Shown here piece by piece: positions 1 through 13,730 of a DNA stretch of 64,000 nucleotides. Under the pieces are notes generated by a model that did no database searches, was not told where the DNA came from, and saw nothing but the letters and a program-made list of their open reading frames with translations. The stretch is from positions 4,836,001 to 4,900,000 of the forward strand of contig JAGYVD010000003.1 of assembly GCA_021209875.1 (NCBI GenBank), read 5' to 3'. Position 1 is the first letter of the stretch. Every line of letters begins with the position of its first letter. The stretch comes from Rosellinia necatrix (taxonomy: Eukaryota > Ascomycota > Sordariomycetes > Xylariales > Xylariaceae). Made by a program: the position numbers and the translations under genes.

Positions 1-423
1 CCCTATTATTTCATTGTTTGCGGCAGGCGAACTCCACTTATATTTATGATGATAACAGTCTCGAGGTTAGCATAGCCTAAGAGAATAGACATACACCAGT
101 CAAATAAATCAACCATCCTCCTGCAAACGCCCAACGATAACACAAGGCCAGCAGCCATAAATCGAAATGTACGCAAGGAATAAAGTCCTTGTTTAGTAAC
201 GAAAGCGCGCAGTATGGTATGGCGCCGTGCCAAATTTTGTGTCAATAATATAACTCCTGATCCTGGATGTTGGATCGCTTCTTCCTTCCGGATGACTCCC
301 CACCTCTTGATGCCTACTGACGTCCCTGCGCCTGGCAAGGAAAGGTGTCGCTTAACCAAGCCATTCGGTAGGCTGAGAGTCGCGTAGCGGTCTCTCCCGC
401 TATTAGACTATGATCGTAATCTT

Positions 424-2083
<1,660 letters not shown>

Positions 2084-4356
2084 TGCGATGAGGAATGCGC
2101 TCCAACAGCGCAGTGGGAAAGAGGTGGTGGGTGCTATGGTAGATGATAGGTAGGGGAGGGCACAGGGCTATGCGTTGGGTTGGGTTGGTCTGGTCTGGTC
2201 TGGTCTGGTTTGGTGGCGGCGGCGGGTAACGCAGAGAGAAGGCGATGAGTTCTAGATGGCGAGATCTAGATGGACGAGGAGAGTGTTGGTCCGTCCGCCC
2301 GTCGACGATTGACGTGTGGGTGCTAAGGGGATTGGGACGGGATGAGATGGGACGGGGTGCAGCAATGTCGTTAGGCTGAGACGCTGTTAGAAGGGCCTTT
2401 GTTTGCTATTATTAGCCGCTGCGAGGAGGTGCAAGTGCTGATATACAACCCCTCAGTACTTAGACACCTCGCGTAGTGCGCGAGAGCGGCAGGGAAAGAG
2501 CAGACTTCTTGGACCCAGTGGTGGCGGGACACCTTGGAGGAGGGGGAGGGGTTCGAGTTCCTAGCTCTGGGTCTCTGCGGTACGTACCTTTCTCTTCAGT
2601 GGTTCCAGAGAGGCAGTGTACAGCCGTCCTGGGCGGTTGGTAGGTCGGGATGCTCTTGTCAGGCACGGAGGCGCTGATAACTAAGGTAGGTATGCAGAGC
2701 TACGTAGGTAGGTAGGTACCTTATGGGGGAGGTAGCTTCCTGCCAGTAAGTTAGGCGGCAGCGGTGATGGTGGTGGTGGTGGTGTTGGTGAGGTGTTAGG
2801 TGCGCAAGGTAGGCACGGTAGGCACACAGATAACTTTAATTAGGTAGGTAGGTACGGAGCTGTTCTCAGGCAACCCATGCGTCCCGTCCCCGTAGGCAAG
2901 CAATGGGAAGATGAAGGGGAAAGCGTAGGTAGTTGTAACTAAACCCCGGGACGCGGACAGGCAGTGCGGCTGATTTATATGAACGAGCCTCTCTTCTCGA
3001 CAAAGAAAGCCCCCTATCCCTCCTCGCTCTCCTCACAGTACTACGGTGTTTATTGATTTGCGAGGCTGAGCGACGGGAGGGGCACATGGGAGGGGCACAA
3101 GCGTGCCCCACCTTGTCGCTAGTCTCGTCATACACAGCTGCACACACGGCATATCGGCACAGAGTAGCACCTTGAAGAAAGCCTTACCTAACGCAAGGAT
3201 GGACAAAATTAGGCTTAGCACGCTCGTCTCGTCGCTTTTGCTCAGGCCTGGCTCTGCCTCAGGGTCGGTTCAGCCAGTGACCAGTCAGGTGACTATGGAA
3301 CTGCACCGCGGGCACTTATGCATCGCTATTTTATTTTATGCAGAGATACCTTCTACGTAGTGCATTCAGCATCCTCCAAGCACATTTCAGTACGCACTCA
3401 CATGTCGCTTTGCCACGCCCTCAAACATTCGTTTTGCTGGTATACCCCCTCTCATTTTCCCAGGATACCTTGTGCTTACGCCGATAAAACCCGTGGGGAA
3501 AGACCTGGAGATAATTTCAACAATTGCCGGCGTCCCGCCGACCATGTATACAGGAGCGGGTTGGTTCTTCGTATAGAAGGTGAGTTAAATGCATTTTGTC
3601 GGCCCGTTTCAGCTCTGTACCAGTATCGTTGGTGTACACCGCCCGTGTCCCTTATCCCAGCGTATTGCGGTCCTCGGCTCTACCGCCGCCGTACAACATA
3701 CTTCGCTGTGAGTCCTGGAATGATTGCGGCGGCCAAAGGGATAGGGGGCCGTGCGTAATGTTCGCGCAAGAGCGAATGTTGAAATTGCTTTTAAGAGGCG
3801 GTGCATGAGGACTCGAATCCACAAGTTCTGGTGAATGATTGGGGGCACATATATAAGACCATGCAGATGAACATGAATAGTGATAGATTGGGCAATCGAG
3901 CTGTTGCCAAGACTTTTGAGACGACGCCAGTTAGTCTGGCTGTGACTGCTGTGAACGTCGACGGAACGCTAGAAATTGAACTTGTCGCGTTAGTACTAAC
4001 ATGAAGACCGAGCAAGACGAAACCTGAATATGCGACATGGCGCCATCCGAGCAGTTGCAGTGCTGCATAATGAGCTGTAGCATGTGTGGTGGTATATTCA
4101 TCCAGAAACATTATCGGACACGGCGGGATAGTATGAGAATACCTGGTGCCCGGCACAAAGTTCTTGGCCTCCGTTGGGAAGGGCTTGTACAGTGTTTAAA
4201 GCCATTGGAGAATTGTTTTCTCGGCACCCTCCAGCGAGGCTTTTGCACCGTTCGACAATAAGGTGTTTTCGAGGGTACATTTCGAGTCATTAGTACGTAT
4301 GTGATCAGTAGAAAATAAGGTGTTTGATATACCGAACAATTGAGTTCAGCCCAGTG

Positions 4357-4380
4357 CCTCGGCGTAAAGCTACGCCGAGG
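4357..4380. repeat. Perfect inverted repeat (10-bp stem, 4-nt loop)
   Basis: CCTCGGCGTA, spacer AAGC, then the exact reverse complement TACGCCGAGG. It stands alone in a gene-free stretch. Function unknown; it could be the end of a decayed mobile element or a transcript hairpin. Confidence 0.85.
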
Positions 4381-5432
4381 AACCATTCGTTGGCTAGAGA
4401 TTAGCCGGGTAGTTGAGTGAAGATATAAATACCACGCCTCTCACGGACTTGCAATTGGCCGGCAGCGAGACAGAGCTGAAGCATGAAACCAATAATGATA
4501 TATTAGGGCGAAAAAAGAAGCCGCGGGGCAAACCAAGAAGTCAGAACAGACGCAAGCCAGCGCATGTTATTGTAAAGCAATGCGCCATTAAACAAGGACG
4601 ATGACAATTGCTAAAACACTTGTGTAGGTAAGCCACTAGCAATGAATAAGACGTTCTCAATAAAATCGATAGGATACTAAAGTAAGGTTTGCCCGGCAGA
4701 GGGTCGTTAGCCGGTGTTACCGGTTCGGCTGAATGAAGGGTTGTGGTTGACGGGTTCTCCGAGAGGAGCCGGGTGAGCTGTCAAGGGGTGTCCCCGGCTG
4801 GTCCAAGACGAGGGTACTAGAGTTGTAGATGGAAGCCATCATCTCCTGACATCTTAGCAGTAGGTAACGTCCCACCTGCCTGGCATTAGTGTGGAAAGAG
4901 CTATGTTGAGACCATGATGGCGCCTTACCAAGACACCAACATACATCTCGATAAGACGTGTACCCAGAGACCACACAGCTGCTTGTGGTAACACGGTGTT
5001 TCCGAAATGAGAGACGGCCAATGTTGAGCAAATGACGATAGCGAAACATACAACTTAAAACAGGTACTAGAAATGCAGGCCGTGGGGTTTATTGGTTCCT
5101 CTGAAGTCCTGATACCAACGGACTGCTTAGTATCAGTAACAAATGGCGCAACGAGTATGGATTAAGCGGCGACGGTAGTTGGAAGCCTTCGCCGCGATCC
5201 ATAATTTCTTAAGGTCCTGTTCCTACTTCATCAATCTCCCGTCCTAACCCGCATAGTGGTGCTTTTTCTTCGGGACGTAGAGATTTTCATAAACAATACT
5301 GGGGCACGGCTTCCACGAGATGAAATAGTCAACGTGAGGTAAATACCTAGGCGGTATCGGATTAGAAACTAAAGGCGGGGAAGGGGTTCAAGGTTTGTAT
5401 TCATCTCGTCCAGTGAATGTCGAGGCCAAGAT

Positions 5433-5710
5433 ATTGATGTTATAGATAATGTGGGATGGCCTCACCAGGGTTGACGACGCCCCCGAAGTTGTCGAGCAGG
5501 GCGGCTTCAGCACCTTTCTGACAGCGGCCGAGAAGGTTCATCAGAGGCGCCCAACAATTCATGAAGTCCACGAAAGCATCTGGGAACATCTGGACATAGC
5601 TGGTCATGTCACCCATACATACCCTTCACAGTCAACCTACATCTCGGTAGACGCCGATGTGTTTCGGTTTGATACCAGCCTTCTCTCTCGGCGTCCACTA
5701 GTGAACCTGG
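5433..5710 (-). pseudogene. Possible relic of an unidentified gene
   Basis: One minus frame reads about 55 codons from Met at 5612 to a stop at 5441-5443 with protein-like composition (for example MTSYVQMFPDAFVDFMNCWA), and a second frame just upstream reads VDAEREGWYQTETHRRLPR. No intron joins them cleanly and I do not recognise a family. A plus-strand frame (5449-5736) overlaps the same bases, so which strand, if any, was coding is not settled. Treat as a weak candidate. Confidence 0.18.
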
Positions 5711-7107
5711 CAAAAAGCAACTCAGATAAACAATGAGGTCTAGCAGAAAGGGCTGTGGGGGTCTAGTCTAACCTTCTAGTCATGTATAGATCCGTATTCA
5801 CAACCGCCATGATTCTGCTTGATTGTGGTGATGACCCGTAGACTGGTTAATGGAGTGGTAACTAGTTGACCAAGGGAAGTTGATTGTGTCTAAACGAAGC
5901 CACTGACTGTAGAGCGGAGGCTTTGGCTTTTGCGTCTCGCTGGCCTCACTGGCCTCGCTGAGGGAACCATTTTGATAGATCAGGGGAAGCAAGTCTGATA
6001 ATAATGGTCTAGACGATGTAGTTGGAAGACATATTCACCAGAAATAAGGCAGATACTGTGACCCCGTTTTTGCGTTCGAATACTTCGGACCATCTCAACA
6101 GACCGATCTACAGTCTAATATTGCTTGCTGCTGGTCTCTTCGAAGGTCATAGTGACTCAGTAGCCACGGGGGATTGAATGCTCGGCACATCTCCCACAGT
6201 GAGAATGTTCTCATGTCGCCGGCGCACAACATAAGGCTGCCACTGGTCTCTTCACCGTGCTGATAAACCTGTGTTTACCCACGTTTGTGCTTCGAAAACT
6301 CGCGTCTTGTTATCCCTTCGGTCCATAGCTTTTCCTCGTCCACAGTATATGGCCGATTACTGTACTCGTCGACGTGATGTCATAGGCTAGGAAGTTAACC
6401 TTCTCGATTGCCCCCATTATTGTGACGGTAAGAGACTAAAGGTGGGGATCCCAAAGCAAGAACAGATTGCTAAGGCAGAGAGCGCCCTGCATGTCACCTG
6501 TAAGAATATGAAAGCCCTCGTGGGTAAGCCCAAAGTGTAGAAAGGAACAAAATGGTCCTTGGATCGACAATGAAAGGTGCAATAGGCGACCCGACCGAAG
6601 ATACCAAAGTGCGCGGGAGGTTCTAGCGCTGGGCCCGCACCAGTAAAGTGCAAAAGCCCTATGGCCATTATAGGGGTTGTTGCAAATTTAGAAAGCACGC
6701 CCATGATGACTCGGATTTAACCCATGATGTTTTAAGTTAATGGTAGAGTGGCAGGCCCGCGTAATGAACACAGACTGGGTCGAGGCTGTGATGTGGTTGG
6801 AGGGAATTCTTGAAGATGAAGGAACGAGCAGCGGCGGGCTTATATTGAGGATCTACTCACTGAGGAGGAGTCCATTAACGTCTAAAACCCTACTCACTGA
6901 GTTGGGTCATTGTATGTGCGGCGGTGAACTGGTAACCAAGGGTTAGTGAGGTGTATTGGAAAATTATGCTGATTTATGAAAAAATCGGGTCTTGCTCAAA
7001 CTCAGGCCAGGCTCAGGCTAAAAGCGGCATTCTTGTGAGGCAGTGGTTCTGTCGTTGGGGTTGAATAGCTCAGCCGCGATGTAGGGCAACCTTGAAGTTA
7101 GCGAAGT

Positions 7108-7131
7108 ACCTACCTACCTAGGTAGGTAGGT
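7108..7131. repeat. 24-bp perfect palindrome of TACC/TAGG units
   Basis: Three ACCT units run directly into three AGGT units, making an uninterrupted 24-bp palindrome. More TACC/TAGG/GGTACC units follow to about 7275. This is the clearest example of the arrays found in most spacers of the window. Confidence 0.9.
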
Positions 7132-8493
7132 TACCAGTGGATAATCGTGGCTTATACAGAGGTACCCCAGGTAGGTGCCGACAAACGTGGTGTAAATGCC
7201 TAGGTACCTACCAAATATACCAGCCACCTAGATTAGACGTCAATACTACCTAGGTACTACTACCTAATGCCTATCTAATTAAGTACTTACTCACCCTTGG
7301 AATTTGTCTGTCCACATTAGGTACTGTGCCTACCCAGTTACGTCAAAGTAGGAGGTACTTTACGCTAATAGTAACACAGGTACCATAATAACCCTGTATA
7401 GGCTGCCTCACCAACTCTAGGAGGTTAGACGCGCCAGCAAGGATCAATGTGATAGGGCTATAATTGATCTATACATTACCTTGATCATACATAACTATGT
7501 CTATTTGCGCACCTTTCATATGGTTATAGAGTATTCTCTTTTGTTGTATATAGCTTTAGATTATTTCCAGTACATTGGGTAAGTACTAGTAGGGAGGGAA
7601 GACACTGCCCAAACTTTGAAGATCAAGCTATGGCAATACAATGCTAAGGTAAGTGGGTAGGCACACGCACATATCACGTTCTCTGCTTCCTTGGAAGTTA
7701 AATACTTATTATCAAGGTTGTTTACACTGCATCAGACCTAACTTTATTTTTCCCCACCCGATTTTCCCTACTGCTACCTAAAGTAAGTATCCTTCTTAAT
7801 CGATACTATTTATTGTCTTAGATGGCACACTGCCCTGTACTTCCTGTATTCGAGGCGACGTACCCGGGTGGTTATAGGTGCATCAACCGTGGATCCTTTA
7901 GGCCAACAAGTGAGTGCGGGGTACGCTTACCTACAACTGTGGGAGGCATCCTCATGACTTGAATAGGTATTAACTTGTACTTCGCATTGAGCAAGTACTG
8001 ACTTATCGATTAGGTAGCCACTAACTAGCAAGGTGGGTAGGTACAGCTCCCCTCGACGACGACGCGGGGAGGACGATCGACTATGCATCTTGCCAGCCGC
8101 TTCCTTGCCATACAGGTATCCGTCCCTTCTGCTACACTTGTATCACACCCTCACATCTAATGGCAACCTTTGCCTACCTACCTAATTACTGACCCATCAG
8201 GCACGACTAGACGAGCCTCCCTCTACATTTCTGTCACTACTGTTCCCCGCGTGAACCATCCTACTTTTGACTTCCTGGCGCCAACCATATCACATACCCT
8301 ATACATTCATACATGGATCCTGGCCGTGGCCGGTTGTGCTGCTTATAGGCGCTTGCTTCCGTCGTTGTGAAGGCCGGGGCGCTGGTCCGAGCATATTCTG
8401 CCTTGCGTGGATTATCACGAGCTACGCGACTACGATTATTTGCAGGCGGCCTTCCTTCGTATATTCGTGGTTGTAGCGTCCGACCTCACAATC

Positions 8494-9102
8494 ATGGCTG
8501 GCCTTGGTCCCAAGAGACTAGGCAAGGAGCTGACCAAGGCATGTGCGACAATATTGCACAGTTACGATTATACCGCCGCCCTATTTTCTTTACTGACTTT
8601 TGCATTTACTTCATACTAGATCACAAGCAGTCTCCCGCCCGGCATAGCTCTCGTCTCTGCCGATAATCTTGAAGAATGGTTCCTTGATATTCAAGTACTA
8701 GACCAGAACCCATTATACGCCGGACAAACGTATCGTCTCAAGTTTAAGTTCAGCAACAACTACCCAATCGGTATATTCACGCTCTCGTTATATCCGCCGA
8801 TGGAAGATATGAACTAATAGGTCGTTTCGATAGAGGCGCCCGAGGTAACCTTCGTCAAGCTGGATAACAGACCAATACCCATGCACCCCCACATTTATTC
8901 CAACGGCATCATATGCTTAGACCTCCTCGGCTCTCAAGGTTGGAGCCCGGTTCAAAGCGTTGAGAGTGTTTGTATGAGCATTCAGAGCATGTTGACGGGC
9001 AACACCAAGAACGAGCGTCCACCTGGCGACGAGGAGTTCGTACGCGGCAACCGCCAGCGACCGAGAGATATCGCATTCTATTACCATGATACTACAGTCT
9101 GA
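8494..9102 (+). CDS. Ubiquitin-conjugating enzyme E2, UBE2W type
   Basis: E2 enzyme that takes ubiquitin from E1 as a thioester; in the UBE2W family ubiquitin is passed mainly to protein N-termini. Exons 8494-8538, 8620-8770 and 8834-9102 give 154 aa, close to human UBE2W. Seen: N-terminal helix GPKRLGKEL, the core strand segment ending NNYPIEAPEV, and the active site HPHIYSNGIICLDLL with catalytic Cys93. As in UBE2W, the canonical HPN motif is HPH. It ends RPRDIAFYYHDTTV, matching the family's terminal WYHDD-type segment. Intron 1 has a GC donor (AAG|GCATGT...CTAG); intron 2 (8771-8833) is GTATAT...ATAG. Only the last exon is an obvious open frame, so the gene is easily missed. The Met at 8494 fits family length. 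VPS33 follows on the same strand 0.8 kb downstream, with no functional link implied. Confidence 0.88.
8539..8619 (+). other. GC-AG intron in the E2 gene
   Basis: Donor AAG|GCATGT and acceptor TACTAG|ATCACA. Joining keeps the frame from GKELTK into the conserved SLPPG segment. Using the nearby GT at 8542 would shift the frame. Confidence 0.8.
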
Positions 9103-9927
9103 AAGAAGAGTACATTGTTTGATCCGTGGGCATCGACTGCACATACAAATTGCACCCGAATCAAGGCACCTTCAATTTTTTTTTTGCATCTGTTCGCAAG
9201 GAGAGCTAGCGGAATACCATGGACGATCACATGCATTTTTCGACCAACACAGTTGCAGCCGAATATCTCTCTCCGGAACCGGCGTATTGGAGGGATATGG
9301 ATTATTTCGGTAGACCGTGTTATATCTACGGTACCTTGTACGAGATAATGCCGCGGTTCATGTATACGGATCGCATATTAGGGCGGAGTTGAGCCATGCA
9401 GGACTCACTGAATGTGAACTCAAATGGATGCCACACCGCTTTGTACAATTCGTATTTCGTGAATGATAATATAATAACATAATAAGAGACGTCTCCCAGT
9501 TCCGCTTCAATGCAAGTTAAATGGTCAAATGCTAATCGAGCGTGCTTGTTAATATTTATGTGTACTTGCTACCTACAAGTACTGCGAGGCGTATTAACCT
9601 AGCGTCGGTAATATGGGCAGCTCATGCTAGGTACTGTACACCCACACATTCAACCAACCAGGGGTCATGGTAGGGTGAGTGTTCATTGTTCGATGACGCT
9701 GTTGTTAGCCCCTAGCTGCCCCGCCAACAGTGGAGAATCCACTAGCTCCCCTTGGTGGTGGTTCTACCCAGATGCTACCTACCTATGTGCATACTTACTT
9801 AAGTAGCTACCTGCCTACTCTTAGATCTCTCGCGTCAAGGCTAAGTAAACACCAGCTCCTCCTGCAGCTTCAAAGTTTGGAGGCTGCCCTTAGCACAAAC
9901 CAGCAACCCCCCCATGAAGAGCTCACA
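9103..9927. other. Spacer between E2 gene and VPS33
   Basis: 3' region of the E2 gene and promoter/leader of VPS33. Short TACC units occur near 9775-9820. No gene seen. Confidence 0.6.
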
Positions 9928-12020
9928 ATGGCTCCTCATGCGGGGTTTGACACCGAACACGTCAGAGATGAGGCTCGCAAGGACCTTCTCCATCTTCTCG
10001 AGAGCGTAAGTAAGGCTGCCTTGACTCCCTCACAGGAACCTCCTCGTTCACTACGCCGTGTGCTTACGAATGCTGTTCACAGGTCCGCGGCAAGAAGAAT
10101 CTCGTGATCGAGCGTAGCCTCGCCGGCCCCGTTGGCGTCATTGTCAAAGTCTCTACCTTGCACGATTACGGTGTCGATAAATTCTTCTTTCTGGAAAACC
10201 AGAACGCCGATACGAGCCAGCGCAATGTTGTTTTCATAGCGCGAGGCGAGTGTGCCCGCCAAGCTCAAGCCATCGCTGGTGAGTTCCTCCATCCGAATCG
10301 CATCTTATCCCTCTATAGGCCACTGTGCCAGCGCTAAGCCCACCCACAAGACCAGATCAAACGAGTGCAGCGTGAGAGCCAGACCGGCCACGAGTTTCAC
10401 GTGTTCTGGATCCCTCGCCGCACGCTTGTGTCTGACAAGCTACTGGAAGAAGCTGGGGTTCTCGGCGATGTGAATATATCGGAACTGCCAATCTACTTCT
10501 TCCCACTCGAGCGTGACGTCTTATCCCTCGAACTTGATGATTCCTTCCGGGACCTCTATCTCTTCAAGGACTCAACGCCTGCCTTCCTCATAGCCAAAGC
10601 TCTTATGGGAATACAATCGAAACATGGCCTCTTCCCTCGAGTTATTGGAAAGGGGGACCACGCGAAACGAGTGGCCGAGCTACTAACGCGAATGCGACAG
10701 GAAATCCTGGCCAGGGAAGACACTGCCAGTGCGAACAAGACCGGGCTCTCGCCAAGCAACATTTTGGAAAGTATGGTCATTATTGACCGCGAGGTGGACC
10801 TCGTTACGCCTTTGCTTACGCAATTAACATATGAGGGCTTAATCGATGAAGTCTGGGGGATTCAAAACAATCAGACAGATGTAGATTCAACCATTGTCGG
10901 AGCCCCGCCGCAGCCACCCTCACAGGACGCTGGGACGGTTCCAAACCCCAGCCCAGCTACTAGGAAACGCAAGATTCAACTCGATTCGTCCGACAAGCTC
11001 TACGACGGCCTTCGGGATACGAATTTCGCCATTGTTGGCACTTTGTTGAATAAGGTGGCACGAAGACTGCAAAGCGACTATGATAGTCGACATGGCTCGA
11101 AAACCACCGCAGAACTGAAAGACTTTGTAAAAAAGCTACCTGGTTACCAGGCAGAACACCAGAGCTTGAAAATTCACACAAATTTAGCGGAAGATATTAT
11201 GAAGCATACTCGGAGCGATCAGTTTAGCCGATTGCTGGAAGCTCAGCAAAACCTCGCTGCTGGTGCAGATCCGAGCTCCCAGCACGATGCAATCGAAGAG
11301 CTTATCGCTAGAAACACACCTCTTCCTGAAGTTCTTCGACTCCTATGCATTTACTCCTGCGTGTCGGGCGGAATCAAAACAAAAGATTTCGACCATTTTA
11401 GGCGTCTTGTGCTCGAGGGCTACGGGTATCAGCATTTAATAACGTTACATAATCTAGAGAAGCTACAGCTATTCCTACCACGAAGCTCGCCAATGGCGAA
11501 TATGATCCCTATGCCGGGGGCGGGCAACGCCACTGGGACGAAAACGAATTATACCTACCTTCGAAAGCAGCTCCGGCTTATCGTAGACGAGGTCAATGAG
11601 CACGATCCTGACGATATCGCTTATGTATACAGCGGCTATGCGCCCCTTTCCATCCGCCTGGTCCAATGTGTCCTGCAGAAGCAATACCTCCTCTCTATGA
11701 CTCGTGGCAATGCCGTAGCGGGCGCAGGCGCCGTAGCTGGCAGCGGTGCGCAAGGCTGGCGGGGTTTCGATGAGGTTGTGAAGCATGCACGCGGTCCAGC
11801 CTTTGACGAAATCCAGAAGGGTGAAGACAAGGCAGTCAAAGCCAGAGCACTCTTATCTGGGGGTGGTGAGAAGAAGACGGTGTTCGTGGTGTTCGTGGGT
11901 GGCATAACCTTCACAGAAATTGCAGCACTAAGGTTCATCGCAAAGAAAGAAGAAGGTAGCCAAAATCCATTCCCTCTTGATAACATTGTTTTCCATCATT
12001 CTTACTACCACCCATATTGA
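9928..12020 (+). CDS. vps33: Vacuolar sorting protein Vps33 (Sec1/Munc18 family)
   Basis: SM-family subunit shared by the HOPS and CORVET tethering complexes; it binds and proofreads SNARE bundles during fusion at vacuoles and endosomes. Exons 9928-10005, 10083-10278 and 10351-12020 give 647 aa, within the family range. Seen: N-terminal Sec1 domain 1 (KNLVIERSLAGPVGVIVK...), a domain segment ending DLYLFKDSTPAFLIAKAL, the family hallmark SMVIIDREVDLVTPLLTQLT, and a long helical domain 3. The C-terminus has the conserved VFVVFVGGITFTEIAALRF. A low-complexity Pro-rich insert (about GAPPQPPSQDAGTVPNPSP) sits in the middle, as is common in fungi. Introns are GTAAGT...CACAG and GTGAGT...ACAAG. The start Met gives a short acidic leader typical of the family. 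Confidence 0.95.
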
Positions 12021-13730
12021 TCTCCCTGTAGACCAAGACTGCTAACCTTGGTAACACAGCACGAAGGAATATCGTTATCTGCGCGACGTCGATTATTAGC
12101 GGGAATAAGATAATGGAAGCGGGCATTGAAAAGCGCTCGTATGCACAGGATGAACCGCGGCCTATAGTCTCTACCTAAGGCAACCTCTTTGGCCACTACT
12201 CGAATCAAGTATAGTGATGATATAGCAGGAGGGCTTATGCGGGGAAGTCGAGCCATGCCGTGATGTGGGAAGAAAGCTGCAGATATGCGACGGTGGTGCT
12301 CATTGTAAGCCTAAGCTCATTGTTGAGCTCGATATTAAGCTGGTTAACGTTGGGAAGCGTTTGGGCGCATGTTGACGATAGACCCTGTGCCGAGTGATGC
12401 TATGATGATACTAATGATAATAATGATGATGAACTGTGATGGATTGTGGTGATGATACCCGAGAAGTCGCTGTAACCTACCTACGTAGGTACCTACTTAG
12501 TGGTTAGTGATGGAGGTAACCTACCTACCTAGGTACCTACCTAGTCCACATAGGTAGTAGGTAGGTATGGGGGAATGTTATCTCGCGGCCACAAGGCTCG
12601 GTATAAGGGTGCCATTCAGAGGAATATAGGTCCTAACCTGGGCGAGTTAAGTTAGGTAGGTAGCTAAGTAAGTACCTACTTAAGTAGTAGGTAGGTAGTT
12701 AGGTAGGTAGTTAGGTAGGTAGGTAGGTAGGTAGTAGTTAGGTTTAGGTAGGCACGATAAAGTTGATGGGTCTAAGTGATAGTGTTGGTGGCTGCTACAA
12801 ATTCTTAACGATGTCACGTGGCTCGGACGGAGCACGGAGCGCCCCTTACCCTTACCAAATCTGAAGAATAGAAGTCCCAGCATTGGCCGACAAGGAGCCT
12901 CTAACAGGACCAATCCAGTGCTCACTTGACTCTTTTAAGTACATTCTTGTGCCGATTTGAGTTAATCATAGCCGCATACCTACTTACTATCCCAGCGGTC
13001 TTTTCTTCCAACTCAAACACTGAATCCAGAACTACCGTGCCTACGTACCGAGACACGGTGGTGTCTTTTGTAGTTGCCAATCCCTAAACCCTCATGCCCA
13101 AGCCCTCATCCCCTCCGCGTTTCGAAGTTATAAGTCACTTGGCCCGTTCGCATCCTTCTCACACCCGTCATCCGCATCTCTCCGTCTGTGTGCTCTGTGC
13201 CCGGTGCCTGCCTGCCAGCCTACCGACCACCTGCCCAGGTGCCTACATACCTACCTGGTACACTTTACTTAGCTGAGAGGAGAGGAGAGGAGAGGAGAGA
13301 GAGAGGAGAGAGAGAGAGAGGGGCTGCTCTGCGGTACAGTACAGGATAGTACAGGATAGCACGGGATAGTACAGTACAGTACATACTCGGTCCGAGGTAC
13401 GGTATAAACCTGACCCCCTGGCTTGGATGATGATGGGTCGATGATTCCGCCGCTCCTCCACGGCCTCTCATGTCCAGGCGGCCTGTCATATATCTCTCTC
13501 TCTCACAACCAACCATTGACCTCCCTCAACAGGCCCGCCGCCCTCCCAGTCCACGGGCACGTTCCGGTGATATGGTCGAGTAGACTGAGATAGATATCCG
13601 TCTCTCATTCAATGGACGGCCCAGGTAGCGCACCGGAAGGATCCGCACCCCACGAAAATTAGACGACCTCGTTTCATGTCCGTATATCGATGCTAATTCC
13701 TCAACTCGCCGAAACGTCATTTCGCGAAAT
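12021..13730. other. Spacer VPS33 to LSD1 with repeats
   Basis: No gene seen. Contains dense TACC/TAGG arrays (12476-12755), a GAGAG purine run (13275-13320) and short AGTACAGGAT-type repeats (13330-13385). The right end is presumably the LSD1 promoter and leader. Confidence 0.6.
12476..12755. repeat. TACC/TAGG array with palindromic segments
   Basis: Many units of CCTA, GGTA and TAGG, including palindromes such as TACCTACGTAGGTA and a long run of GTAGGTAG units near 12690-12740. Units occur on both strands, so the DNA could fold into hairpins. Confidence 0.88.

Larger units (their letters stand above)
2084..8493. other. Long intergenic spacer between divergent kinase and E2 genes
   Basis: About 6.4 kb without a convincing gene. 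It holds promoter sequence for the kinase (left) and the E2 (right), TGGTC and TAGG/TACC repeats near 2180-2215, 2685-2855 and 7105-7275, a perfect hairpin at 4357-4380, and scattered short open frames with no recognisable domains. A short frame at 4413-4604 contains a basic stretch KKPRGKPRSQNRRKP, but it has no conserved context. Minus-strand frames near 5430-5710 look coding-like and may be a gene relic, entered separately. Confidence 0.6.

Noticed and set aside
3318..3758. 146-codon frame in the left spacer
   Set aside because: Composition looks random and I saw no family signature.
3800..3860. tRNA-like segment (TTCGAGTC in the minus strand near a GCACC end)
   Set aside because: T-arm pairing has a mismatch and no D-arm or anticodon arm could be drawn; judged chance or at most a decayed fragment.
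4413..4604. 63-codon frame with a basic, AT-hook-like stretch
   Set aside because: The motif is RGKP rather than RGRP, and there is no promoter, splice or neighbour support.
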